64,000 nt of DNA from Halocaridina rubra (taxonomy: Eukaryota; Arthropoda; Malacostraca; Decapoda; Atyidae): contig JAXCGZ010005745.1 in the NCBI GenBank assembly GCA_037179515.1, forward strand, positions 92,590 through 156,589, given 5' to 3'. Of this stretch, positions 13,301 to 23,944 are shown in pieces. The notes beneath the pieces were generated by a model. The model saw only the letters and a list, made by a program, of their open reading frames with translations. It was not told the origin of the DNA and did no database searches. Both the position numbers and the translations under genes were made by a program. Every line of letters starts with the position of its first letter. Within the stretch, counting starts at the first letter, position 1.

Positions 13301-14507
13301 TATTAGAGATGAACTTTCTATACAGAATGGACTTGTATTTAAAGGTGATAGAGTTGTGATTCCTGCCAATTTGAGGAAAGAAATTAAACAGGCTATTCAC
13401 TCTAGTCACATTGGCGTAGAAAGTTGTCTACGAAGGGCTCGTGAGTGTGTATATTGGCCTGGTATGAATGGTGATATTAAAGAATATATTTCTCAATGTG
13501 AAATTTGTTGCAAATTTCAAAAATCTCAGCAGAAAGAAACTCTTATGCCACATGAAGTGTCTGATAGGCCATGGGAGAAAGTTGGCACAGATATTTTTGA
13601 ATTGAGTAATCAGTTTTATCTTGTAACAGTAGACTATTTCAGTAATTTCTGGGAAATTGATAGGTTAGAAGATATAAAAGCATCTACTGTTATACGTAAG
13701 CTAAAAGCACATTTTGCAAGGTATGGTACTCCTTCCATCTTAGTTAGTGACTGTGGAACTCAATTTACAAGTGATATATTTCAGAATTTTATAAGAGTGT
13801 GGGATATAGAACATTGTACGTCAAGCCCTAAACATCCTCAGTCTAATGGACAGGCAGAATCCGCTGTAAAAACTGCAAAGTCCATACTCAGAAAAGCCAT
13901 AGAAAGCAATAATGACCCTTATTTGGCAATATTAGACTACCGTAATTGTCCGTCTCACAGTGATGAATACAGTCCGGCTCAAAAAAGCCTAGGGAGACGC
14001 ACACGTACTCTTCTCCCAGTTTCTTCAAAGTTGTTGAAACCATCTGAGATCAATGTAGATAAAATTAAGATTAACAGACATTATAGAAATAGCAGGTCCG
14101 CTAAATATTACAATGTGCATGCCAAAGATCTTGATCCTTTACAGGAAGATGATGTTGTGAGAATAAAACCCACTGTAATGGGAAAGAAAGCTTGGGAAAA
14201 AGGTATTGTGAAGGAACGTTTAGACGAGAGATCTTATGAAATTTCAACTGATGCTGGTTTATTGAGAAGAAATAGAGTAGACCTTAATAAGTCAAATGAA
14301 AGAAATGTTTCGTATCACAGTAGTGAAGATTCTAGTAATGTAGTACAAAGTCAGCAACAGGTTGAAATTCCACAGGATAAACATGTGAACCCAACAAGTG
14401 AGAATCTCAGAGTTCAAGAGTCTTTCACTCCTCAAAAGAGAATCACAAGGAGTACAAGGAATATTTTACCCTCTAAATATAATGATTTTGTTGTTTACAA
14501 AGAGTGA
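10335..14507 (+). CDS. Gag-Pol polyprotein of the Mag-like Gypsy element
   Basis: Single 1390-codon frame, gag and pol fused without a frameshift. Domains in order: capsid-like gag (about 1-200); two Cys-rich zinc knuckles (about 250-286, starting KCKFCG and RCNYCN); aspartic protease with DSGAG near 373; RT with FSKLDLRNGYW near 590-600 and IADDILV, catalytic Asp657 and Asp658; RNase H with Asp810 and Glu847; integrase zinc finger from His1022 (HSSH ... CEIC); integrase core Asp1086, Asp1139, Glu1175 (DD35E); and a C-terminal RRNR-containing module typical of this lineage. There is no chromodomain and no env. One oddity is that the third RNase H acid, normally in TDHKPL, reads TEHKPL (Glu872). 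Clade assignment rests on the fused frame, the knuckle layout and the IADD motif. The protein would act in cytoplasmic particles and then in integration in the nucleus. Confidence 0.96.
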   Translation: MATANLAPPDKFALKSESEQDWRFFRQKFELYILAAGLNDKPSEVKVALLLTHGGDELLRVYNAIEFGPVIVGESGTRDDPSKDLNVVLQKLDEHFAPRKLIIASRYRFRCCTQKADENLDEFITRIKTMVKDCDFAAEKDEAIRDQIVFGCKEDKLREKFLREECISLIDTLKICEAHQASQRQMQMIKSENTAKSVINKVKSTKNFKQSRPSRHSADRKSEDPSLVNKNQYRPKSSQSLSTKDPALQKCKFCGTRHVWSKKKCPAYGERCNYCNRLNHFESQCLEKNGHAQASKKMGVNAVDGDDSSSDTPAEYILGVKLQTRRGEPEETMVNKNDNPCTQQVMKVNKVSEKSKYLYTDLKVGENSVKFQIDSGAGVNVLPRNMVPNNVKIESSEGLQLEMWNNSAAKPVGKCRIKVKNEINSKRYNVEFIIVAENYMPLLGKRASEQMGFLTINYDNICSVHSESCNTDVFQEYSDVFCNEIGKLPGVVHMTLDKEVKPFAISSCRVPIQLKRKVKSKLSELEKQNVICKVDEPTEWVSRMVVASKKNSEDIRICIDPQQLNKAIIREMHPLPIIDDVLPELAQAKVFSKLDLRNGYWHCVLDEESSHLTTFQTPFGRYRWLRLPFGLAISSEVFQKRLQNSLDGLLGIICIADDILVYGIGNSLEEAQLDHDENLRNLLERCRKHGIRLNREKAEIRKSEITFLGHVITNEGLKPDPSKIEAIVSMKAPTNVTEIQCFCGMINYLSKFMPRLSDLMVPIRQLLRKDKEWCWGDEQARALEKIKCCITKTPILAYYDQNKQLVIQCDASKCGLGAVLMQGGKPLSYASRALTDTETRYAQIEKEMLAIVFALKKFHQYTFGQHTLVITEHKPLQSIILKPLDRAPKRLQGMLLTAQQYDIELKHTAGKNMHIADLLSRSFLSETENDNDFEYVNVVSYLPIREDRLKKIRDAVASDEILLEVTNMITNGWPEYKCNVPITVLPYYHIRDELSIQNGLVFKGDRVVIPANLRKEIKQAIHSSHIGVESCLRRARECVYWPGMNGDIKEYISQCEICCKFQKSQQKETLMPHEVSDRPWEKVGTDIFELSNQFYLVTVDYFSNFWEIDRLEDIKASTVIRKLKAHFARYGTPSILVSDCGTQFTSDIFQNFIRVWDIEHCTSSPKHPQSNGQAESAVKTAKSILRKAIESNNDPYLAILDYRNCPSHSDEYSPAQKSLGRRTRTLLPVSSKLLKPSEINVDKIKINRHYRNSRSAKYYNVHAKDLDPLQEDDVVRIKPTVMGKKAWEKGIVKERLDERSYEISTDAGLLRRNRVDLNKSNERNVSYHSSEDSSNVVQSQQQVEIPQDKHVNPTSENLRVQESFTPQKRITRSTRNILPSKYNDFVVYKE

Positions 14508-14551
14508 TTTATTTTTCGTTTTTAAGATGATAACTTATTTTTTTTCTTCAT

Positions 14552-14562
14552 AAAAAGAGGGA
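14552..14562 (+). promoter_or_regulatory. Polypurine tract
   Basis: AAAAAGAGGGA immediately upstream of the 3' LTR, the expected plus-strand primer. Confidence 0.85.
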
Positions 14563-14744
14563 TGTTACAATATTTGATATAATTGTTATTTTGTTAATGA
14601 ACGAATCCATGTTTTGTTTACATTGAAAGTAATAAAGATGCCCACTAGGTAGCAGACAAGAACGTTCATAATGCCCTTTCAGTCTCCTATTTTATTGTGC
14701 CTCATTTATCTATAAATATCTCCAAATTTAAGGAGCATCAAACA
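14563..14744 (+). repeat. 3' LTR of the Mag-like Gypsy element
   Basis: 182 bp, identical by eye to 10040-10221. It is followed by the second copy of the GAATC target duplication. Confidence 0.95.
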
Positions 14745-17700
14745 GAATCAGACCTTATAGCTTATATCTACTATACTTAGGAATGAACGCATTCTATCTG
14801 AATGCCACTATGTTCATATTACAGATTCCTCAACCTTACTCGTGGTTTTGTTTTCGCATTCAATTCAGCTCCCAAGTTCATTCAAGACCAACAATGACCA
14901 AATAAACACATTATATATGTGAAAACATGAATAATTTTTTACCCCAAAAATGACTTCAACCTAGGACTTATAATTATTAAGTCAAGGTGCTACCAACTAC
15001 ACCACAGAAGGTTAAAAGGAATCAAACCTTATAGCTTTTATCTGCTATACTTAGGAATGGAAGCATTTTATCTGAATGCCACTATGTTCATATTTCAGAT
15101 TCCCAACCTCATTCATAATTTTCTTGCGCATTTAATTTAACTCCCAATCTCATTCAGGACCAACAATAACCATAATAAGCACATTACATATGTGTAAACA
15201 TGACTAATTTTTTACCCCGACCGGGACTTGAACCTAGGACATATAATTACTATGTCAAGGTGCTACCAACAACACCATAAAAGGTTAAAAGGAATCAGAC
15301 CTTATAGCTTATATCTGCTATACTTAGGAATGAACGCATTCTATGTGAATGCCACTATGTTCATATTACAGATTCCTCAACCTCACTCGTTTTTTTTGTT
15401 TTGCATTTAATTCAACTCCCAATCTCATTTGAAACTAACAATTAGCAAATAAGCACTTTACATATGTGGAAACATGAATCACTTTTCACCCCGACCAGGG
15501 ATTGAACCTAGGACTTATAATTACTTAGTCAAAACACTACCAAGTATACCACAGAGGGTTAAAAGGAAGCAGACCTAATAGTTTAAATCTGCTATACTTA
15601 GAAATGAATGCATTCATATCTGAATTTCATTATGTTCATATTACAGATTCCCCAGCCTCACTTTTGGTTTCGTTTTCGCATTTAATTCAACTCCCAATCT
15701 CATTCGGGACCAACAATAACCAAATAAGCACATTACATATGTGAAAACATGAAGCATTTTTTACCCTAACCAGGACTTGAACATAGGACTTACAATTACT
15801 AAGTCAAGGTGCTACCAACTACACAATAGAAAGTTAAAAGGAATCAGATCTTATAGCTTATATCTGCTATACTTGGGAATGAATGCATTCTATCTGAATG
15901 CCACTATGTTCATATTACAGATTTCCCAACCTCACTCATGGTTTCGTTTTCGCATTTATTCAACTCCCCATCTCATTCAGGACCAACAATAACCAAATAA
16001 GCACATTACATATGTGAAAACATGAATCATTTTTTACCCCGACTGCGACTTGAACCTAGAACTTATAATTACTAAGTCAAGGAGCTACCAAGTACACCAC
16101 AGAAGGTTAAAAGGAATCAGACCTTATAGCTTATATCTGCTATACTTAAACGCATTCTATCTGAATGCCATTATGTTCATATTACATATTCCCCAACCTC
16201 ACTCGTGGCTTCGTTTTCGCATTTAATTCAACTCCCAATCTCATTCGGAACCAACAATGACCAATTAATCACATTAAATATGTGAAAACATGAATCATTT
16301 TTTATCATAGCTGGGACCTGAACCTAGGACTTATAATTACTAAGTCAAGGCGCTACCGGCTACACCACAGAAGGTTAAAAAGAATCAGACCTTATGGCTT
16401 ATATCTGCTATACTTAGGAATAAATGCATTCTATCTGAATGCCACTATGTTCATATTACAGATTCCTCAACCTCACTCGTGGTTTCGTTTTCGCATTTAA
16501 TTCAACTCCCAATCTCATTCGGGACCAACAATAACCAAATAAGCACATTACATATGTGAAAACATGAATCATTTTTCACCCTGACCAGGACTTGAACATA
16601 GGACTTATAATTACTAAATCAAGGTGCTACCAACTACACAATAGAAAGTTAAAAGGAATCAGACCTTATAGCTTATATCTGCTATACTTAGGAATAAACG
16701 CATTCTATCTGAATGCCACTATGTTCATATTACAGATTTCCGAACCTCACTCATGGTTTTGTTTTCGCATTTAATTCAACTCCCCATCTCATTCAAGACC
16801 AACAACAACCAAATAAGCACATTACATATGTGAAAACATGAATAATTTTTTACCCCGACAGGGACTTGAACCTAGAACTTATAATTACTAAGTCAAGGAG
16901 ATACCAAGTACACCACAGAATGTTAAAAGGAATCAGACCTTATAGCTTATATCTGCTATACTTAGGAATAAACGCATTCTATCTGAATGCCAGTATGTTC
17001 ATATTACAGATTCCCCAACCTCGCTCATGGCTTGGTTTCGCATTTAATTCAACTCCCAATCTCATTCGGAACCAACAATAACCAAATAATCACAATATAT
17101 ATGTGAAAACATAAATCATTTTTTACCCCAACCGGGACTTGAACCTAGGACTTATAATTACTAAATCAAGGCGCTACCGACTACACCACAAAAGGTTAAA
17201 AGGCCTTATTGCTTATATCTGCTATACTTAGGAATGAACGCATTCTATCTGAATGCCACTATGTTCATATTGCAGATTCCCAACCTCACTCGTGGTTTCG
17301 TTTTTGCATTTAATTCAACTCCGAATCTCATTCGTGACGAACAATAACCAAATAAGCACATTAAATATATGAAAAAATAAATTATTTTTTACCCCAACCA
17401 GGACTTGAACCTAGGACTTATAATTACTAAGTCAAGTCACTACCAACTAAACCACAGAAGGTTAAAAGGAATCAGACCTTATGGCTTATATCTGCAATAC
17501 TTAGGAATGAACGCATTTTATCTGAAAGCCACTATGTTCATATAACAGATTCCTCAACCTCACTCGTGGTTTCATTTTCACATTTAATTCAACTCCCAAT
17601 CTCATTCGGGACCAACAATAACCAAATAAGCACATTACATATGTGAAAACATGAATAATTTTTTGCCCTGACCGGGACTTGAACCTAGGACTTATAATTA

Positions 17701-19770
17701 CTAAGTCAACGTGCTACCAACTACACCATAGAAGGTTAAAAGGAATCAGACCTTATAGCTTATATCTGTTCTACTTAGGAATGAACGCATTCTATGTGAA
17801 TGTCACTATGTTCATATTACAGATTTCCCAACTTCACTCATGGTTTCGTTTTTACATTTGATTCTACCCCCCATCTCTTTCAGTACCAACAATAACCAAA
17901 TAAGAACATTACATATGTGAAAACATGAATAATTTTTCACCCTGACCGGGACTGAACCTAGGACTTATAATTGCTAAGTCAAGACATTACCAACTACACC
18001 ACAGAATGCTAAAAGGAATCAGACCTTGTAGCTTATATCTGCTATACTTAGGAATGAATGCATTCTATCTGAATTCCACTATGTTCGTATTACAGATTCC
18101 TCAACCTCACTCGTGGTTTTGTTTTCGCATTTAATTCAACTCCCAATCTCATTCGTGACCAACAATAACCAAATAAGCACATTACATACGTGAAAACATT
18201 AATCATCTTTTACCCCAACCGGGACTTGAACCTAGGAATTATAATTACTAAGTCAAAGCGCTACCAACTACACCACAGAAGGTTAAAAGAAATCAGACCT
18301 TATAGCTTATATCTGCTATACTTAGGAATGAATGCATTCTATCTGAATTCCACTATGTTCATATTACAGATTCCCCAACCTCACTCGTGGCTTCGTTTTC
18401 GCATTAAATCAACTCCCAATCTCGTTCGGAACCAACAATAACCAAATAATCACATTATATATGTGAAAACATAAATAATTTTTTACCCCAACCAGGACTT
18501 GAACCTAGGACTTATAATTACTAAGTCAAGGCGCTACCGACTACACCACAGAAGGTTAAAAGGAATCAGACCTTATGGCTTATATCTGCTATACTTAGAA
18601 ATGAATGCATTCTATCTGAGTGCCACTATGTTCACATTACAGATTCCCCAACCTCACTCTTGGTTTCGTTTTCGCATTTAATTCAAATCACAATCTCATT
18701 CGTACCAACAATAACCAAATTAGCACATTAAATATGTGAAAACATGAATTATTTTTTACCCCGACCGGGACTTGAACCTAGGACTTATAGTTACTAAGTC
18801 AAGGCACTACCAACTAAACCACAGAAGGTTAAAAGGAATCAGACCTTATAGCTTATATCTGCTACTCTTAGGAATGAATGCATTTTATCTGAATGTCACT
18901 ATGTTCATATAACAGATTCCTCAACCTCACTCATGGTTTCATTTTCGCATTTAATTCAACTCCCAATCTCATTCGGGACCAACAATAACCAAATAAGCAC
19001 ATTACATAAGTGAAAACATGAATCATTTTTCACCCTGACAGAGACTTGAACCTAGGAATTTTAATTACTAAGTAAACGTGCTACCAACTACACCATAGAA
19101 GGTTAAAAGGAATCAGACCTTATAGCTTATATCTGCTATACTTAGGAATGAACGCATTCTATCTGAATGCCACTATGTTCATATTACAGATTTCCCAACC
19201 TCACTCATGGTTTCGTTTTTGCATTTAATTCTATTCCCCATCTCTTTCAGGACCAGCAATAACCAAATAAGAACATTACATATGTGAAAACATGAATAAG
19301 TCAAGGCACTACCGACTACACCACAGAAGGCTAAAAGGAATCAGACCTTATAGCTTATATCTGCTATACTTAGGAATGAAGGCATTCTATCTGAATGCCA
19401 CTATGTTCGTATTACAGATTCCTCAACCTCACTTGTGGTTTCATTTTCGCATTTAATTCAACTCCCAATCTCATTCTGGACCAACAATAACCAAATAAAC
19501 ACATTACAATGTGAAAACATGAATAATTTTTTACCCTGACCGGGACTTGAACCTAGGAATTATAATTACTAAGTCAAGGCGCTACCAACTACACCACAGA
19601 AGGTTAAAAGAAATCAAACCTTATAGCTTATGTCTGCTATACTTGTGAATGAATGCATTCTATCTGAATGCCACTATGTTCATATTATAGATTCCTCAAC
19701 CTCACTCGTGGTTTAATTTCACATTTAATTCAACTTCCAATTTCATTCAAGACTAACAATAACCAAATAT
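14745..19770 (-). repeat. tRNA-like satellite array, middle block (~18 units)
   Basis: Continues the unit interrupted by the Gypsy insertion at the same base. Equivalent points lie near 14951, 15230, 15507, 15780, 16052, 16320, 16594, 16869, 17141, 17407, 17680, 17953, 18225, 18504, 18775, 19047 and 19548; the unit near 19290 has lost its B-box part. Spacing is about 272-274 bp. Units differ by scattered substitutions and small indels, and each keeps the minus-strand A box and B box in recognisable form. Confidence 0.9.
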
Positions 19771-20635
19771 AAGTCCTAGGTTCAAGTTCCTGTTGGGGTA
19801 AAGAATTATTCATGTTTTCACATATGTAATGTGCTTATTTGGTTATTATTTGCTTACGAATGAGATTGGGAATTGAATTAAATTCAAAAACAAAACCACG
19901 AGAGAGGTTGGGGAATATGTAATATGAATATAGTGGCATCCAGATAGAATGCATTCATTCCTAAGTATAGCAGATATAAGCTATAAGGTCTGATTCCTTT
20001 TAACCTTCTGTGGTGTAGTTGGTAGTTCCTTGACTTAGTAATTATAAGTCCTAAGTTCAAGTCCTGGTTGGGGTAAAAAATTATTCATGTTTTCACATAT
20101 GCAATGTGCTTATTTGGTTATTGTTGGTCTCGAATGAGATTAGGAGTTGAATTAAATGCAAAAACGAAACCATGAGCGAGGTTGGGGAATCTGTAATATG
20201 AACATAGTAGCATTCAGATAGAATGCATTCATTCCTAACTATAGCAGAGATAATCTATAAGGTCTGATTCCTTTTAACCTTCTGTGGTATAGTTGGTAGC
20301 TCCTTGACTTAGTAATTATAAGTCCTAGGCTCAAGTCCCGGTCGGGGTAAGATATTATTCATGTTTTCACATATGCAATGTGCTTATTTGGTTATTATTG
20401 GTCCCGAGTGAGCTTGGGAGTTGAATTAAATGCAAAAACGAAACCACGAGTGAGGTTGGGGAATCTGTAATATGAACATAGTGGCATTCAGATAGAATGT
20501 GTTTATTTTTAAGTATAGCAGATATATGCTATAAGGTATGATTCCTTTTAACCTTCTGTGGTGTAGTTGGTAGTGCCTTGACTTAGTAATTATAAGTCCT
20601 AGCCTCAAGTCCCGGTCGGGGTAAAAAAAATATAT
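19771..20635 (+). repeat. tRNA-like satellite array, inverted block (~4 units)
   Basis: After a junction at about 19770 the same unit appears in the opposite orientation. B boxes on the plus strand are near 19778, 20055, 20335 and 20612, and A boxes (TGGTGTAGTTGG or one-base variants) near 20010, 20284 and 20560. The block begins in the middle of the tRNA-like part. It ends with the B box, GGTCGGGGTAAAAAAAA and a short TA run that abuts an RTE 3' end. Confidence 0.88.
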
Positions 20636-20935
20636 ATGCCTCATTCTCCCTTGTAAGGGGGTTGCCAAGCCAAGAAATGCGCATTCACCACAATACACAC
20701 ACACCTCAACCACTCCTCTCAGCTCCTTGAGGATAAAGGGTTGCCAAATCTCCCCCCTTCCACCCTGCTTGGTTCATCCACATGGTAGGCTGGCTAGGAT
20801 ATTCTATAATGAGGCCTGACAGCCACAGCTGGTTTACCTCCACTGCCTCATCATATGGCAACTCCCCTCACACCCGTCCACCACAGTTCACTGAGTTAGC
20901 AGGTGTGAGAAATCTCTTTGGTCTCAGACATATAC
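20636..20935 (-). mobile_element. 3' end fragment of an RTE-like LINE
   Basis: Aligns with 49105-49395, the 3' untranslated end of the RTE-2 copy: shared blocks include CCAAGAAA, a run of C before TTCCACCCT, CATCCACA and GCAACTCCCCTCACA. The coding part is absent, so this is a strongly 5'-truncated insertion. It sits next to a satellite unit, as does the 3' end of RTE-2. Confidence 0.65.
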
Positions 20936-22269
20936 ACACACAAGAAGTCTGCTGTTTTTTCCTACTTTTAAAACCCAAGTTTGTAAACATCTGACAGTAA
21001 TTCAGAGAACTGACCAAGAATCAAAAGTGAAGTGCAAAAGGCTCTTTTCTGCAATGACAATTATGTAATTTTTCACTATGCCAGCTGAGGTGATAAGGTA
21101 TGACACAGTATAGTATTCCAAGCAATCCACAACACATAAGCGGAAAACTGCATAGACGAGGAATCACAAGGGGAAGGTTTTTTTTTATCTTAAACATAAA
21201 CACTCTCATTGGCAGAGTTGATAGGGTTTTACAAGAAAATATCACCAGTATTTTTCTACATTAAAGGTCAAGGACAGGGACATTTTGCTCTTATCACTGG
21301 CAAAGATCATGAAAATATCATTCCAGATATCTAATCCTTACTGTGACAGTTCATATAATGCCACTACCCTCTCCTTAGCCCCAAAAGCTTCTGATATAAT
21401 ATGTAATGTAATTTCAAGTACTGTACTTATAAGTGTCTGAATATAAAAGTACGGACTAAAAATAATAAAAAATTACATTTTTTTTCTTTTCGAGGTCAGA
21501 TTTGTATAACACTGTTATAACAATATGGCTTTAGAACGATGGGTCATAATTAGAGGCTCTGTAAGATGTTTGTATGTACGATGCTAAAGTACCATATATT
21601 AAAATTTCCTTCTTAGGTGAAATTTTAAGAAATGGCTCACGTTATTCATACCATTCAGTCATGTGGGAACAAGCCATTTCAGTTCTGTGTCAAACCAAGG
21701 CCAAAAACACAAGGAAGGTTGTTTTCAAGAACTACATGTCCATAGAATTTAAGACAAAAATGTGGGAATGGAAAGTTGTTAAGATTCTGTTTTACCAAGG
21801 GGACTCAAAGTACTGAACTCGGTTAAGAGCTCACAAACAGACAGGACAGATATTTGTACTTGAACACCCCAGCCGTATACCACTACTCGGTTAAATGAAA
21901 CTCAGAATTCAACTTTCTTTTAATTTTGGAAATGCAATGACATTAAAAGAATTGAATTCAATTTTCAATTCAATTTTATGAAATGCTGCCTCGAATCTCG
22001 GAGGTAGTGAGCACGATTTCGTTTCCCGGCACCACAGATGTATGCCAAGATTTTGGCCTCAACTCGATGATTACCTCTGTCACACTGGCAGAGTAGAATA
22101 GAGGACACTACAATTGCAGGAATAGAAACGACACACTGTTAATAATGGGAAACTGAAAGCATGAACACACATATAATGAGTTTCCAATATTATTCTACTG
22201 GATGAAAATATATTAGTCACAGCTAACCAGAAATATTTATGCTACCATAATAGCATACAAAACCATTAA
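20936..22269. other. Intergenic sequence, nothing recognised
   Basis: AT-rich with only short open frames that lack motifs or splice context. A poly-T stretch lies at 21479-21490. Confidence 0.6.
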
Positions 22270-22760
22270 TTCTTTGCTGGTATTAAAGGAAAACAATTTA
22301 TTCACAATAAATGAAGAATAAGCAAGACAAATACAGTACTGTATGTATTCCTTAAATTGTGGGCAACCACAAAAGTTGCAATTCTTATTACTGATTTGCA
22401 ATTAATAGGTAAAACACTCTATTTACAATAAAGGAAGAATCTACGAGATAAATACAGTATTCATTCACTTTTGGTTGTCAAGAACGGTTTGCAATGAAAA
22501 AGGGGCAAAACCACCTTTTGAAGTATTTTCAACTTTTATCTCAAAACACTTTATCCCCAATATATGAAGAATCAGCAAGATAAATACAGTATGCATTCAT
22601 TAAATTGTGGTTAACAGGAAATATTTGCAAAGCCAACAGGGTAAAATTATCTTTTAATTATTTGCAGTTTATAGCATAAAACACTTTAGTTAAATGATTA
22701 ATTATTTGCAATTTATATAACAAATAGCTTTATTCACGAGTTTTTGACATAAAACACTTT
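22270..22760. repeat. Degenerate ~130-bp tandem repeat (3-4 copies)
   Basis: The phrase GAAGAAT followed by an A-rich stretch and AAATACAGTA recurs near 22303, 22432 and 22565 (spacing about 129 and 133). Each is preceded by a TTTAttcACAATA-like stretch and followed by an ATTCatTaaattGTGG-like stretch. A fourth, more decayed copy follows to about 22760 (AAAACACTTTATTTACG). Confidence 0.7.
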
Positions 22761-23944
22761 ATTTACGATGATAGAAAGGGGTGAAATGAAATTAAAATTT
22801 GTTAGGAGAAAGGATAGATTTTTACGGGCTCATAACCAATCTTCAGAGGATGAGATTTTCATTTATCACATTCAATGAAAGAAGCTTCTTAGCAATGTAT
22901 ATCAGCTGTAATTTCCAGGTTAAGGAATTAACGTTGGCAAGTGAGATTCCAGTTAGGTAATCTACAAAAGTTAATTTGTATGGGAATGAAATCTGAGAAA
23001 AAAACTGGATTTGGCCAGTAACGAATGTAACTAATTCTCAAAAAAACAATTTGCTTGACCCACGAGCGTTACCATACACTATCCCTCACCTTCTTTGTGC
23101 CAAATGAATTCCTGTAAAGATGCCATGTAAATAAGGTTTGAAATAAGCTTGACTGCTGAGGCGAGATGCTGCCTCTGGGATGTTTGGCTGCCAAATGAGG
23201 ACGTTTCAATGTCCCTCCTGGTGACGTCATCTGTAGGATATATTTCTAGAGCAGTAACTGACTCTTATTTTATACCAGGGCTACTTTAGTGGTGGTCCCT
23301 GGCAGGCAATTATAGCAGAGATGCATGGGAGAGACAGTATTTTAGGTGCAACAAGTGGAAGCAAATAAAATATAACGAGAATAATAATGGAAAATTAGGT
23401 TACTGGTAAACAATCTCTGGAACATTCTTTGCGTTGTAGGAGACGGAATTTAAGTATTCAAATAATAAAGAAGCTACTGAAATATATCTAGACAGGCTAA
23501 TGACATAACAGCAAGGTCAAATTTATAACAAAATTATCAGCAAGAAAAAATTTTTATAATAATTTATTAGCAAGAGCTATTTTATCATAAGTAAACTGTA
23601 AAGAAAATGTATCTGATAAGCTCGCTGAGAAGAGGGAACAGTTGGAAAACAGAAACAGGGGGCAGGCTTTATATCGGGATTATGCTTTCTACACGTACAA
23701 GAATATTAAAGAAGGTATATTTAAAATTAGCCATAAGCTAAAATATAAATTGTAAATAATCATAATCTGCAAAAGTCAAGGAGTGGGAACTATTTTTAGT
23801 TAGAAAAATGACAGTTAAGTTACTAAATTAACTAATAAGGCATCTAACAGCCTCTGGTGACTTTGAGCGAAACACTGTCACAAAAAATAAACACTGGCCT
23901 CCAAGAGGTTACTGAAATATAAAATTCAAAACATTTCAAGGACA
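22761..23944. other. Intergenic sequence, nothing recognised
   Basis: No coding signal. A less AT-rich patch at about 23150-23300 (GCTGCCTCTGGGATG to GGTGGTCCCTGGC) could be an old repeat or regulatory DNA; I see no motif that decides. Confidence 0.5.

Larger units (their letters stand above)
10040..14744 (+). mobile_element. Complete Mag-like Gypsy retrotransposon
   Basis: A 4705-bp element bounded by two 182-bp LTRs (10040-10221 and 14563-14744) that I read as identical. They start TGTTAC and end AAACA. The 5-bp target duplication GAATC lies at 10035-10039 and 14745-14749 and falls inside a satellite unit. The primer binding site begins directly after the 5' LTR and the polypurine tract AAAAAGAGGGA directly precedes the 3' LTR. 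One long gag-pol frame fills the interior. The matching LTRs and clean duplication indicate a recent insertion. Confidence 0.97.

Noticed and set aside
7734..18681. A recurring 60-83-residue open frame (MNLGLIITKS...) in many satellite units
   Set aside because: It recurs because the DNA unit recurs. It overlaps the tRNA-like promoter on the other strand, has no initiation or splice context, and is broken in about half of the units.
7130..20635. Regularly spaced repeats as a CRISPR-like array
   Set aside because: Unit is ~273 bp with no unique spacers, and the context is clearly eukaryotic.
7130..20635. Functional tRNA genes in the satellite
   Set aside because: Acceptor and T stems are imperfect, the same degenerate module repeats, and it is embedded in a longer unit; a tRNA-derived repeat fits better.
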